DNA of 64,000 nucleotides from Krasilnikovozyma curviuscula (GCA_014825775.1 MVAQ01000023.1:103417-167416), one strand, 5' to 3'. Shown: positions 49,455-62,522, counted from the first letter of the stretch. The notes: generated by a model not told the origin, from the sequence alone. Program-made: numbers and translations.

Positions 49455-50304
49455 TCTGTTTGTGTTTGTTTTGATGAAGGGACGGGCTGAAGCTGAAACA
49501 ATCAAAGGAAGCTAAACAGAGTCAGAACCCCCCGTGTCACCTAACTAAGATCCTAAGCTCACTTGCCTGAGTCAGACGTGAATTCTTTCCCTTTCACTGT
49601 TACTACCCTCTCACCTATTGCCACTGTACGGATCCTTGGAATATTTTTTGTGGCAAAAAAAAGGATCAAGGCAGGTGAAAATGAGTGGGCCGACTGGGGA
49701 TGCTGGTTGGTTCCTCACCCTCACCTCGAGTTTGTAGGGCAGCCCTGTTGGATTCATTCACAGGCTTCAAGAAAAGAAGAAGAAGAAGAAGAGACGTACT
49801 TCATTTGTACCCAGCTCCAATCCAATCCCAAAGCGAAGGAACTCTTCATTGAGCTTCCTCCCTCCCGCTTAGCAAAGCAGACCTCAAAAGACCAGGAAAA
49901 GGTCCAATCCAGCTCCAGTCTCTTGTTAAATCTCTTGCTATCAACCCACTCCGTAGTTCTTGGTAAGTAACAACCTTGGTATGAATGGGAAACGTTGAAA
50001 ACTGACGTCTCAACTTTTTTCCCTCCCTTTTCGCGCCAGCACAGGCCTCTGCTCACCAGACGACGTCAGAACCGCTTCATCCCGTCTCAACGAGATTTCA
50101 ACCTACTTAGCTGAAGGAAGAAATCCAACGCAGAAGGAGATAGAACTCGTCAACAACACAGAAAATCAAGAGACGTCTGCTTCCCTGAGCGGCTCTCTTT
50201 TTTTTTTTTTAGGTTTCGCAAAGTCGAACTTCGTCACGAACGCACAGCACTTTGCTGTCGTTGGGTCGAATTCAGACTTGAAGGAATCTTTTCTGCACAT
50301 CCAA
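49455..50304. other. Divergent promoter region with a probable 5' UTR intron of the cyclin gene
   Basis: 850 bases between ALB1 (minus) and the cyclin gene (plus). A GTAAGT donor at 49963 and an acceptor ending at 50044 suggest an intron in the leader of the cyclin mRNA; a T-run followed by AG at 50211-50212 is a further possible acceptor. Several short frames here are not supported as proteins. Confidence 0.4.
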
Positions 50305-52903
50305 ATGTCAGTCCAAAATTCGATGGCTTTCCAACAGCCATACCACCAAAATTATGTTTCTCTCACCGAAGCCGAAGAGATCATGATGATGCGTCAACGC
50401 AGCCGTTACCAGCAACAGCAGCAGCAGCAACAGCATCAACAACACCTGTTCCCACCCCAGGCTTCTGAGGTTCAGATCTTGTCAACTCCACCTTTCATCC
50501 GTCAGCAGCGTGCGTTGGAAAAAGAGCGTCAACGTCAGCAGGAGAGCAGGGACCGAGAGTTCTGCCGGCCACGCTATCCTCCACCTGGACCGGACCCACA
50601 CTCTCTTCCAACGCCTATGTTCATCCGCCAAAGACGTCAGGAAGAGATTGCTCGTTGTGAGAGGGACGCGGGTTGTCAACCTATCTTCCCATCCTCACGA
50701 TCCGTTGCTGCGTCCCACCACCAGCAGGAGAGGGTTTCCCGAACTCAAGTCTATAATCACCCACAGTACCAACAGCCACCACCTCCTCGTTTCCCAGTCT
50801 CACTGACAGCCACGACTCTCCCACCCGTCGTTGCCCCCTACCACTGGGATGTTTCGCCTGGTCCTGTCAAGGTACTTGGCTGTGGATACATGGCTTACGA
50901 CGACGACGAGGCTATGTGTGAGCCTGACGATGAATACATGGATGAAGAAGAAGTCATCATGAACACTACTGCTGTCGCTCATACTGGTCACGGCGGTTGG
51001 GAAGAGGACGAGCAAGACGTTGAGGAGGTAGACGCTCAGGTCCAAGGAGGGATCTACCACCACCAAGGGGTCGGGGATGACTCAATGGATGATCCCGAGG
51101 GCTACTACGATGAGGAGGACGAAGAAGAGACTGAAGAAGTCGAGAGCGACGAAGAAGGTCCGTTGAAGGAAGAATACCGCACATTGGACTGGAACCGACC
51201 AGCTCCCGAGCAACACCTACAACAGAGCTTCAGCAACGCACCTGCTGCTGCTTCTGCTCCTATGGTCGCTAGTGATCTCGATAGGCTATTTAATGGCTTG
51301 AGGTACCTTCCTCCTCCAACCGCGACTTGGGTCCAGCAGCAACAGCAACGTCAGCAACAACAGCAGTCGTTCACTGATCAACAATCAACATCTCACTACT
51401 CTCAGGTTAGCAGTGTTAAGGTTGCTAATGATTGTATGTACATGTTTTCTACCTTCAACTTACGTACCAACTCTAATCTGACAACTCCTTGGTTTTCTCC
51501 CATTCACAGCTTGGAATGCAGTCTCTGCCAAAGATATCATTGCTCCTCCATTTGGTCATCAAATTGAACAATGTCAACCTGTCGTCGTTGAATCTACTGT
51601 TCAGTCACCTCTCGCGACCGCCGTCCCTCTCGCATCTTACGCTGCTCATGCCATCTACTCTCTACTCCAGACTGAGTTCGGTGGACGTTTGGATCTTGGT
51701 CCTCTCGGCAGTGCTGTTGTCGATCGTAGCGGTGCTAAGAAATGGTGGGGTGCTTTGGGTGGAGAACAGATGACTCGTGGACGATCATTGACACGGGATC
51801 CTCTCACTCCTCCAATGACTTGGGACAAGAACGTCGCTGGTAATTTGTGGGGTGGATTTGAAGATCGTTCGCCATCTTCTGGGTATGTTTCCTCTGCCAA
51901 CGGTGACAACCCGTTCGCACAGAACCTGACTTCTGTGTTCTTCTTCCCCCGTCCTCCATCCAAAAGTTTCAACCGATACTCCGAACACACACCACCGCCT
52001 CTCTCTATTGAGGACGTTTCAACTCCTCATGTTGCTGCTGCTTTCCGATGCAGCAACGTGGTCAAGGAGTACGATCCATACCACCTTGGCACTGCCCAAC
52101 CTCCCCCCACTTTCCAAGCGTTTGTCCATCAGACATTATCTCAAACATTACTCGCTCCAAAGGCTTTGTTCCTCGCTCTGTGGTACATCGGGCGAATGCC
52201 GATTCACTCTGGAGGCAAGGAAGCTGGTGAGGCATTTAGACGAGACTTACTGTACTCCGGCGATGGAGAGCAGGTTGCTCGAAGGGTTCTGACTCTTGGC
52301 CTCGCTTGGGCTAACAAGTGGCTCGACGACAACACCTTCACAAATAAGTCTTGGAGCGATGTCACTGGCATATCTCTGCTTGTGCTGAACAAAATGGAAA
52401 TGGATGCGCTTTCGGTCGCCAAGTTCGATCTCAACGTTCCTGTTGAAGAATGGATTGATTGGATCTTGCGTCTTCAACGTGGTCCTCTCCAAAACATTGT
52501 TGGAAAATCGTTGACATCTATCTTGAGTGGACTGAAAGAGACATACGGTGTCGAAGTCATCCGTCCAAGAATGACGAGGTCCAACTCAAAGTCTCTCCAC
52601 CGAGCTCCCTCGGTCATGGCTCATCAGCATCATCACGACCAACAAAACACTGCTTCTTACCAAGAGAGACAGTACCAATCTGTGGCTCCCTTCAGCTACG
52701 CCAATGCTCAGTACTCTTCTGGTGTAAGTGTAGCTGCCGCTGCCGCTGCTGCCATCAAGCACTACCAGTACTACGGGTCAATGCTTCAACCTCAAATTGG
52801 CGACCCTCACCGCTTCTCTCCTGGTTCCAACATTCACCACGACAACTTTGGCTGGACAGCTGGACACTCGTTGGTCGCTGGTCCCAGAGTCGCTGCTTGG
52901 TGA
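50305..52903 (+). CDS. Cyclin-like protein, Clg1 type (putative Pho85-class CDK partner)
   Basis: Exons 50305-51433 and 51510-52903 join in frame to 840 residues; the splice uses GTATGT and is needed to reach WNAVSAKDIIAPPFG. The N-terminal half is disordered: Gln-rich runs, a Pro/His-rich part, then a strongly acidic stretch (YYDEEDEEETEEVESDEE). The cyclin box lies at about 560-700: FQAFVHQTLSQTLLAPKALF, ALWYIGRMPI, RVLTLGLAWANKWLDDNTFT, WSDVTGISLLVLNKMEMD and ALSVAKFDLNVPVEEW, the signature of Pcl/Clg1-type cyclins. The C-terminus has His- and Ala-runs. The partner would be a Pho85/Cdk5-like kinase, with roles in nutrient or morphogenesis control. The long two-exon structure is unlike its intron-dense neighbours. 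Confidence 0.82.
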
Positions 52904-53656
52904 AAGGCTCGATACACTTCTCTGCATGTTATTTGTTACCAAGTAAGTGGCATCTTGGTCTCTTGTCGTCTTGAATAGGATCAGCTGCTGAGTATCTGTG
53001 TACTTAGTCTCTGACTCCAAGAAATAGCTTGGTCTTTGCTCTCAACGAACACTGCTTTTAACGACTTTCTGTTTTGGCACGTCTCTCAGCCTCTCTCAAT
53101 TTAACTGCTCTATCTCGATGGCTGGTTACCGTCATCCTTCCTCTAGCACTCATGACGCATTTCCCCTTTACACTTCCCCTCTACCCTTTCTACTCGCACT
53201 ATACGTGGGTTCTCTTTCGTTTTACCTCAAGAAGTTTTCCTCTAAAAGGATTTCGGGTTTCTCTTCGCTGAGTAAAGCTCGTCAACATCCACTACCACCA
53301 CCCCACTCTACGTTAATAGACCATTCTTCTCCTTACGGAAACTTAATATTTTTTTAACCTGGATTTGTCAGGCTCTCAAAAACTAAAAAACCGTACTAGG
53401 TTTTTGGGACGAGGCTGCCGCCTTCTGTCGCGTCCCTTTTTTACCTTTATTTTTGATCCTTTTTTTTTTTTTTTAGCCATACCGCTGTAGTTTTTAGATG
53501 ATTTGTTTGTCTTCAATCCTTCTCGCGTGTGACTTAAACTAGCATTGAAATCGTAAGGCTGGCGCAATTTCCCACGAGCGGGATGAAGATTGCTTTATGG
53601 ACAAGAGCTTTCCGATCTGCATTGACAAATTTGAGAGATTCTTTTCGTGCTTGGAT
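52904..53656. other. Intergenic region, convergent 3' ends
   Basis: About 750 bases between converging genes. It is T-rich on the plus strand with a 17-nt T-run near 53460-53476, a plausible end-formation zone. Frames such as 53376-53567 (Lys-rich) are translations of the T-run complement and are not genes. Confidence 0.45.
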
Positions 53657-56600
53657 CTAGAAGCACAGGGCTCTCCTCACTGAACGTAAGAACGCCCTCT
53701 GTTGTTTAATGGTCGTCTGTTCCCTCTCCTTCCATCTCTTCTCAACATAGACAGAACCGCTGTCGACGACAGTAGAAAGGTTTGAACATGTGTCAAAGCT
53801 ATATCCTTGCTTTTGTATGGATGTAAGCTGAGTCCCGATGAGAGGAGGTTGGGCGAGAGTTGGGTCTATGGCCAACAGGGCTGGTAGCAGGCAGAAAAGT
53901 TGAGATCAGTGCCATCAAAAGAATTGAAGATGGAAGATAACGTACTAAACATCGCTAGTGAGAGACTAGCTGAGTCATTTGTAGCCAAGTTGACAATTTC
54001 AGTGACAGGGCGAAGGTAATCGGTGCCAGACACTGAAGTTGGATCAGGCCAGACACCAACAGTGTTCGTGTTGAAGGTGTCCCAGGCTCTTTGTATCAAA
54101 GAATGATCATCCAATCTCTGGCCGGCGTAGGCCAACAACTTGGCATAGAGCTGATAAAAGCCGCCTGAATTGAAGGTGACTCTATATGAGCGAGCGATAC
54201 GGGTGAGTTACAGAGACAAAGGGATCAGTGCATACTGTACTTACCCATATCTCGCTATTTTCTCACTGTCAGTACCGCTAAACAGCCAGCAAAAGTCGAT
54301 CCATACACGGTCGAACTGTGGGACGTCAATAACTTCGACGACTTCCATTAAAAGTTCTCCACCGCCAAAGAGCATCGTGAGATGATCTTGAATGTTGGAA
54401 GGGGAGAAAATGGGAAGTTTGTGATCAGATAGAGAGCAGACAAAAGGAAGATAACAAAGTTAACAGCTTACAAGAATCTTTAAAGGAGGGAGAGATATCT
54501 TCCTCAAGGACGAGGTGAGATGTTTCAGGGAAGAATCCAACCGCAGCGGTGTATCCACTGAACATTCCATTTGGGAAGCCGGAGATCTTCGAAACAGAAT
54601 AAAACACTAAATTTTCCAAACCGAGTGTCAAGCTTACGAGAGAACTCACATCGATCATTCCTGTCTTAATTTTATCCCTGTACTCGGAGTTTCCGGTTCG
54701 TTCCCATTCTGTGAACCAATCTCCCACAAGAGCAGTCCAATCCGGACCTAAGTGAGAAACAATACACATTTAAGGAGGCTGCAAGAGTATCGATCGAAAA
54801 TCTACCAGCTTACCTATCCTTACACGAGTAGGAGACGGGTTGTTGGATGTAGTCGGTGAAGGCAAGATCTCACGTAGAGGTTCCCATCTACAGTTACAAT
54901 AACACAAGTAATGACACGGGAATAGGTCAATGCCGATGTTGTTAGACACAGGTTGCGAAGTACTCACTGAATAAGTGATTGTGGAACGTGAAGAGAGTAA
55001 CGGATCATGTCTCCCAGTGTTTCATCCCCACCACTAAGATAATACATTGGTCTTTTCAAGTGAGAACCACTAACTCGAGACTCCTCTGAAAGACGAAATC
55101 GACCAGAAGGGGGTAATCAGGCAAAATACTGATTGGTATCCTAGGTCATTCGACTTACTAGCACCATCACCGGTGTGGTTTACATTATGACGACTTCCAA
55201 GTCCAGCAAATTTCCCAGTATGATACGAATCGGTCTCAGTGAGATGGCGAGTCATATGGTAAGCCAATCGGAAAACATCAGCTCTTCCAGTCTATGAAAT
55301 AAAATAACGTCAGTTAATTGCGCGCCCAAGGCAACAAACAGCCTTACACGAAGGAAACTGAACCAGAGCCACAAGTCGGTTCCCAGCTCTGCGTTATCCC
55401 AAGCATAACCTCCGACATCATATCTCCAACAATGTCTAATTGTGTCATATCTGAGAGGGATATGAGGTGTGAGTAAACAACGCTTCGCTTGAGAGCGGAA
55501 TCAAGTAGAACTCACGTGTGCATCACATCACCAAAGTCCCAAAAAGAGTAAAACTTTCTTTGTTCTACTTCATTGACATAGAACGTGAGCAGATCATCTT
55601 GCTTCTTCTCCAAGAGAGCAAGAGCATCTGTGCTGGTGTTTGGAACTGCCCATCTTCCTCCGAAGAGGTGTTGTGATTGCTAGACATTGACCAGCGGAAA
55701 CCTTGTCAGAGTTCATCCTTGAAAAGGATAGCGACAGATGGCTCACATAGAACTCTGGATCGGCAACCAGTTGAGGGGGGGTGCTGACTACTTTTCCTAG
55801 CTCGCCGAGGTACTCACGTGTTGGAGTGGTGTAGACAGCAAGAAGAGAGATCTCGTAACTGGTTAACAAAGCTCCGGTCAATAAGGCTCTCAAAAAAGGT
55901 CTCCATAATGTCACTGACCTTCTACTGGTTCCCACTGGAGTTGAGAGCACGCTGGGATCAACGATATCCTCATACGCTAGGTCGAGACCATGACCGACCG
56001 TATCGTAGTGTCTGAGGTCCATGGCATCACCAGCAGGAGAGTAACCCCACAGAGTAACATCAGCTTGGTTTCCACCTAGACCCCTGACGTCCAGACTTCT
56101 AGGATACATCTCCCAGAAGTTGCGCATGGAGAAGACAACTCCGCCGTTCGCGGCACCACCGATATATCCAAGTCCAGCAGCTCTAGATCCAAAAGCCGCA
56201 TGTTTGAGCCACTTTGAAGCAGAGGTGGTCCTTTTCCAGATCGAGAAACTGTCAGCATCTAGCTGATTGAGCGAGAAGTCGTTCCAGAGCGGCAGCGACG
56301 TCAAGTACGGAGTTATTGAAGTCGGCCAGGTTGAAGTTGCAGGACAGGAAGTTCCATTGAACTGGGATGATGTCCTGGATCCAAAATAGGAATAATATCA
56401 ATAGAGCATTCTTGGAATCATATGGGGGCGACTTACACTGGCGCTAAAGGATCTCTTCTCAATCCACTGATGATGTTGGCGGCTTCACCCCAGATTCCAC
56501 CATCAGCAGAAGCAAATCGAACATGTCTATCCCAGAGGGGTTCATTCTCCGCCAAAGGAATCCCGAAATTGAATCCCAAACCTTTGATGAAGTCCTTTTG

Positions 56601-57656
56601 GATGTCGATCGAGTCGTCGAGTATGAAGACGTGAACCAGCCTAGCTTCGGTGCCACCAGCACCGATGACGATTCTCAAGGTGAAAGGAAGGAGGGCCCCT
56701 CTGGAGGAGTTTTGAGGGTAGTAGCTTCCTGTGATCTTGACGACAGCTCTAACTGGACCATCTTGTTCGACGGTAGCGGTCTCGACCTGGCCAATGGCAG
56801 TGAGAGTATTGATCGGAGAAGTATCACCGACATCATCAGGACGATCTGTACCAGAGTACAAGAAAGATAAGGTAGAGTTGAGTTGAGATGAGGGCGTAGA
56901 AGCTGCGAACCTTGTAATTGGAGGATTAACTTCCCATCAACACCTTTGCTTTGACCATTCAGCTTCAGACTGGATATAATGCTAGTAGATCCAGAGGAAG
57001 AGTTGATGACACAAGTGAAGGCTCCAGTAGTGACTGTGATGGTGTCACTGTCCTTGGTGACAGCGACGGCGTCCAGGGCCTCAGTTGGAGTCGCAACTGA
57101 GAGATGGTACTGAAGTGAGAAAGCAGCTTGTCAGTGACTATTTTCGTTGGAAAAATACAACTTGAATTCACAGTATCACCGATCGGTGCGTTTGGTGGAA
57201 TGGAGTGTCCGGACCATTTGAGACTTCCATCAGGCCAGCTGTCAACAAGAAAGGGCAGTGAAGTCAAAACCCTATTTAGAAGGCCATAATCTCTACTCAC
57301 TAAGCAAGGGGCCAGCTCTGAAGTGGAACATTGCTGGTCTTCCCACTGGAATCGGTGGTGGAGAGCGCAAAGGAGGTTGACTTGTAAACTTGCCCTGAGT
57401 AGTAGGAAGAAGTATAAATTTAACCAAGGAGCTGTGAAGAAAGCTCTCTTTCTGCTTACCTTGCGCCCATGGTGCCCCAAACTGGAGGAAAGATAAATAT
57501 CAGTTGAGACCTCGTCGCCACAGGTTGCTCCCATAGGCGGAGCGAGAGACGAACCTCAGAAGTATGCGTGTTGCTTGTTGGGGTTCCTTCGAGCCAGTGG
57601 AAATCAATTCCATCAACAGCCCGAGGTTTGACTGGAATCAAGTTTTTAAGCGCCAT
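53657..57656 (-). CDS. PL26-type putative exo-rhamnogalacturonan lyase (PcRGLX/YetA-like), copy 1
   Basis: A large, many-exon gene. The start at 57656 (MALKNLIPVKPRAVDGIDFH) aligns with the start of copy 2. An N-terminal RIFT-barrel-like part has DFHWLEGTPTSNTH, VPWAQG, LPLQSWPLAYWPDGSLKWSG, followed by beta-rich TTGAFTCVINSSSGSTSI. A central beta-sandwich part has VEQDGPVRAVVKITGSYYPQ and LVHVFILDDSIDIQKDFIKG, with LWDRHVRFASADGG. The C-terminal alpha/alpha-toroid part has SFWDFGDVMHTYDTIRHCWR, YDVGGYAWDNAELGTDLWLW, YHTGKFAGLGSRHNVNHTGD and YYLSGGDETLGDMI. The order matches PcRGLX/YetA proteins, which release unsaturated galacturonosyl-rhamnose from pectin. No signal peptide is visible, so an intracellular role on imported oligosaccharides is likely. 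It ends SVRRALCF-stop at 53657. Tandem with copy 2, same strand. Confidence 0.77.
55578..55845. repeat. 268-bp tract identical to 59939-60206 (gene-conversion tract, copy 1)
   Basis: Base-for-base identity over 268 positions with the equivalent place in the tandem paralog. The tract covers the end of one exon, a whole intron and the beginning of the next exon. Immediately outside it the two genes diverge. Confidence 0.9.
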
Positions 57657-58088
57657 CTGGACGTCGACAGCAATGGGGAGGATGGTGAACGCACCTTCTG
57701 CTGTTTTCCCACCGGCCCATCGCTCTTTATACTGAAACCCAACGGCAGAAGGAGAAAGAGCTAAATCCGTGTTCCTATAGCTCAATGCCAAGCCTTGAGG
57801 CTACATCGAATTCATGGGTGCTAGCTGCAAGTAAACTCATCTGAAATCGGGCCGCCCCCTGGGGTGGGCCGCCATCACATAACATCGGCAGTTAGCGCGA
57901 TCAAGTGACACGGCCAAGCTGTGACGATCTAATCCCCATTATCTTCCTCCGTACCGCTGGTGGTTGTAGTCGTTTGACGACTGCTACGTGCATCCTCTCG
58001 TTGAGATGAAAGGAAGGAAAGGGACAATCACGTTTGCCGCATACGCACGATTAATACTGTGAGCAAATTCTCATAATGTAGTACGGTT
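57657..58088. promoter_or_regulatory. Promoter region of PL26 copy 1 with a GC-rich element
   Basis: 432 bases between the tandem lyase genes. A conspicuous GC-rich block at about 57848-57874 contains two GGGCCGCC-like units around CCCCTGGGG; CTGGGG fits the SYGGRG site of CreA/Mig1-type glucose repressors. Carbon repression of a pectin-degrading gene would make sense, but the site is short and this is inference. Confidence 0.3.
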
Positions 58089-61000
58089 TTAAAAGCAAAA
58101 TTTACTTTTTACAGAGCGCAAAATAGACTTCCTTGGTTTGAAAGAAGGCTCGTTCTCTTTCCATACCTTCTCTGCGGAGACTGTTCCACTACCAATAATA
58201 GTCGACACCTCGGAAGCCTCATCAGGCTCTGGCTTGATAACTTGGATTGAGGCGAACTCTGTTCCAATCAGAGGAGGTTGAGCGAGAGTTGGGTCTATGG
58301 CCAAAAGTGCTGCCAGCAGGAGAGGCATGTAAGCGAGTTATTGCAGTTGCAATCGAGAAGCTGGACTCACTGAACATGGCAAGGGATAGACTGGCACTAT
58401 CATTTGTGGTGACAGATACAATTTCTGTAACTGGAGTGATGAAGTCGGTGCCGGAGACTTGGGTCGGATTGGGCCAGACTCCAACAGTGTTGGTGTTGAA
58501 AGTGTCCCACGCTCGTTGAATGAGTGACTGGTCCCCTAGTCGTTGACCTGCATAAGCCAGTTCTTTGGCATATAGCTGGTAGAAACCACCGGAGTCCCAG
58601 GAGACGCTTTAATATTACAGCGATAACACTGTCAGGATCATCAACGTCCCTATCGACTAGAAAGCAAGCGTTGGCTCACCCGTATTTAGCGATCTGTTCT
58701 GCAGGAGTTCCACTGAAGAGCCAGCAAAATGTCACCCATGCATCGTCGAACGCTGGAACGTCTATGATTTCGACGACTTCCATCAGAAGCTCGGCACCAC
58801 CGAAGAACATCATGAGGTCGTAAGCAGATGTGAAAGATGGCGACAAATCTTCCTCGGTGATGAGATGCGACGTGTCCGGGAAAAATCCAACAGCAGATGC
58901 GTAACCTGTAAACAACCCATTCTTGAAATTACCAATCTGTAAGAGAGAGTTCAGTGATCAGCGTGACGATATTCATGAGCTGCAGTGACCATCACGGAGG
59001 ACTAACATCGATCATCCCAGTCTTGATCTTCTCCATATATTCGGAGTTTCCAGTTCGTTCCCATTCGGTGAACCAAGAGCCGACAAGCGCCGTCCAGTCA
59101 GGTCCTAAAGAAGGCGTCAGGCTAGGCAAAGTATCAACAGCATCACAAAATTAGGCTTACCTATTCTAACCCTTGTGGGAGATGGAGTTATTGACGTCGT
59201 TGGAGAAGGCAGGATTTCACGGAGAGGTTCCCATCTAACCAAAAACGCGCAGCAGCGCGTTGTTTTTATGTTAGAGAGAACGGTAAATATTCCAAGGATA
59301 CCAACTCACTCAATAAGCGATTGAGGGACTTGGAGAGCATAACGGATCATGTCTCCCAGAGTCTCATCTCCACCAGTGAGGTAGTACATAGGTCGCTTCA
59401 AGTGAGATCCACTGACACGAGCCTCCTCTAATGGCAGCCGCAACGAAAAACAGTTAGCTCTGGAGCGACAGCATATGCGAGGTAGACTGATGTACTAGCA
59501 CCATCACCCCAGTGTGACACATTGTGACGACTTCCAAGCCCAGCAAATTTTCCAGTGTGGTAAGAGTCAACCTCAGAGACGTGCCTTGTAAGATGGTACC
59601 CCATTCTGAAGACATCGGCTCTGCCAGTCTGCCAGAGGAGTTCGCAGTCAGCGCTGTGGTTGACCAAAACATGGGAAAAGGAAAAAAAATAAAAAAGATT
59701 CTCACTCTTAAGAAGCTGAACCAGAGCCAAAGATCAGTTCCCAACTCAGCATTGTCCCAAGCATATCCTCCCACGTCGTATCTCCAAGTGTGTCGGGTTG
59801 TATCGTATCTAAATAGGACGTATCAGGAGAGTGTCTCCAGTTAAATACAAGAAGGAAAGGAGGGAAGGGTACTCACGTGTGCATCACATCACCAAAGTCC
59901 CAGAATGAATAGAACTTTCTCTGATCAACTTCATTGATATAGAACGTGAGCAGATCATCTTGCTTCTTCTCCAAGAGAGCAAGAGCATCTGTGCTGGTGT
60001 TTGGAACTGCCCATCTTCCTCCGAAGAGGTGTTGTGATTGCTAGACATTGACCAGCGGAAACCTTGTCAGAGTTCATCCTTGAAAAGGATAGCGACAGAT
60101 GGCTCACATAGAACTCTGGATCGGCAACCAGTTGAGGGGGGGTGCTGACTACTTTTCCTAGCTCGCCGAGGTACTCACGTGTTGGAGTGGTGTAGACAGC
60201 AAGAAGTGAAATCTCGTAACTACGCAAATCAGTGAGCTGGCCAGAGTGTAGTCTCGCTGAGCCAAAAGCGAACATAGCTTACCTTCTGCTCATTCCTACA
60301 GGAGTGCAGAGCTCTTCCACATCTGCAATATCCTCATAGATCAAGTTCAGACCATGGCCGACAGTATCGTAGTGTCGCATGTCCATCGCCTCTCCATTGG
60401 GACTGTAGGCCCAGACGGTGACATCAGCCTGATCACCACCTAGCCCCCTGATATCGAGTCCCCTGGGGAACATCTGCCAAAAGTTTCTCATGGAAAAGAC
60501 AACACCGCCGTTGGTCGCCCCTCCCACGTAGCCGAGACCAGCAGCACGCGTTCCCAGGCCTGCATACTTGAGCCATCTCGACGCTGAGGTTGTTCTCTTC
60601 CAAATGGAGAAAGTGTCAGAGTCCAACTGGTTGAGGGAAAAGTCGTTCCAGAGAGGAAGAGTGCTGAGATATGGTGTCATCGAAGTTGGCCAAGTTGACG
60701 ATGGTGGACATGGGGTACCATTGAATTGAGCGGAGGTTCTGCGAGTGAATTGTTGAATAATGGATACAAAGAAGATGATGTCAAATCAACCGGTCCGTTA
60801 GTGAAGATGAACAAGGAGACAATAGTGTTGAAAGGTATGCTCACACAGGGGCTAAGGGATCTCTTCGGAGACCAGATATGATGTTGGCAGCTTCACCCCA
60901 AAGCCCACCATCGTCAGAAGCGAATCGAACATGCCTATCCCAAAGCGGTTCGCTTGTAACTAGAGGAACCCCAAACGTGAACCCAAGACCTTTGATGAAG

Positions 61001-62071
61001 TCTTTCTGGATATCAATTGAGTCGTCGAGGATAAAGACGTGGACCAATCTCGCTTCGGTACCACCTGCACCGACGATTACACGCAAGATGAAGGGAAGAA
61101 GTGGTCCTCGAGATGAATTCTGAGGGTGGTATTTTCCGGTGATTTTGACCACGGCTCGAATTGGGCCATCTTGTTCGACTGTTGCGTTATCTACTTGGCC
61201 GATGGCTTCGAACGTGTTCGTTGGTGTAGTAAAGTCATCAGCATCATCAGGACGATCTATGATTAGCGACAATGCTGTCAGTAATATGTTCGAAGCAAGC
61301 AAGGGAGGGAAAGGTGCGGTGCACGCGGTGCACCTTGAACTTGGAGGATGAGCTTTCCGTCGACTCCTTTACTTTCACCATTCAATTGAATGCAGGAAAT
61401 GATGTTGCTGGCTCCAGAAGACGTATTGATGATGCAGGTAAACGCTCCAGTAGCTACTGTGATGGTGTCGCTTCCTTTAATGACGGAGACAGCGTCATTA
61501 GGCTCACTCGGAGTAGCGATTGACAGGTGATACTGAATGGGAATAATCTATAAGTGACTGGATTGGATGCTAAACAGATAACTCACGGTGTCACCGAATG
61601 GAGCGTTTGGTGGGATAGAGTGCCCAGACCATTTGAGACTGCCGTCTGGCCAGCTGTTGATAGGGAAGAGTCATCAGTACAGCGAAAGTCCAAATATGAA
61701 ATTCAATTCATTCACTAAGCAAGTGGCCAACTTTGGACTGGTACATTGCTGGTCTTCCCATTGGAGTCCGTCGTTGAGAGCGCGAAGGACGTCGATTTGT
61801 AGACTTCTCCTGGAAGTGGAAAGAAGGACAAATTCAGTTGAAGAAGAAATTGAAGTCATTACTATTTACTTACCTTGGGCCCAAGGTACTCCAAACTGGA
61901 AAAAACAGGCAAGCTAATTAAGAACTCGCCGGGAAACGCGAGATGAAAACAAGAGAGTCTACGCACCTCAGAAGTATGAGTGTTGGAAGTGGGTGTTCCT
62001 TCGAGCCAGTGGAAATCAACTCCATCAACAGCTAGTGGCTTAGCTGGGGACGAGCTCTTGGTGTGAACCAT
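58089..62071 (-). CDS. PL26-type putative exo-rhamnogalacturonan lyase (PcRGLX/YetA-like), copy 2
   Basis: Tandem paralog of copy 1 with the same exon layout. The start at 62071 (MVHTKSSSPAKPLAVDGVDF) leads to DFHWLEGTPTSNTH, LPSWPLAY/YWPDGSLKWSGH-type motif, VEQDGPIRAVVKITGKYHPQ, LVHVFILDDSIDIQKDFIKG, SLPLWNDFSLNQLDSDTFS-type segment, MRNFWQMFPRGLDIRGLGGD, YDTVGHGLNLIYEDI, and the toroid motifs SFWDFGDVMHTYDTTRH, YAWDNAELGTDLWLW and YHTGKFAGLGSRHNVSHWGD. An in-frame Met at 62110 is possible but not shared with copy 1. As in copy 1 there is no signal peptide. The C-terminus reads LAIDPTLAQPPLIGT and ends SVKSKFCF-stop at 58089. Outside the converted tract the copies differ clearly, so the duplication is old and both reading frames appear intact. 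Confidence 0.77.
59939..60206. repeat. 268-bp tract identical to 55578-55845 (gene-conversion tract, copy 2)
   Basis: Second copy of the identical tract, lying about 4.36 kb away in the same orientation and at the same place in the paralogous gene. The intron inside it is also identical, unlike other introns of the pair. Confidence 0.9.
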
Positions 62072-62522
62072 CTTGAAAGAGATGGGGGGATAAAAATCTG
62101 CCGCAGACATATATTTCTTTTAAAGGTTCCCTCCGGCCCTTGGCGGTAGTAAAGCTCATGAATCCCGTAACGACCATACTACTTCGAATGTCTATAAAAA
62201 GAACCGCGTTTTACTGCAGGGAGGATGGAGGTGAGCCACATTTGTTTACAAAATCTCCTTCTCCAGCCGTACACACAACTTGAATTGGTCTGTTTTTGAG
62301 TTCACAATCAAGCTTGGCACTTCTGAGCATGAGATTGAGGTTAGGTAAAGACCTTGGAAGGCCTTGTGCCCCCTTACTAGCTGGTGAGGAGATCGGCGGC
62401 CATTGGAAAACAAAGCCTAGGCGGACCGTCGCGGCTCCCTTCATCACTTGATCAGATCTGCAAATCCGTTCTAGCAAAAGTCTGCACACCATCCCACAGA
62501 CACTGCAGTAGAGAACTGAGAA
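62072..62522. other. Divergent promoter region
   Basis: 451 bases between PL26 copy 2 (minus) and the Atg27-like gene (plus). The frames crossing it on both strands run into the neighbouring genes in the wrong frame. No recognisable site that I can support. Confidence 0.4.

Noticed and set aside
53376..53567. Lys-rich small protein on the minus strand
   Set aside because: The Lys run comes from the complement of a long T tract in a convergent 3' region; nothing supports translation.
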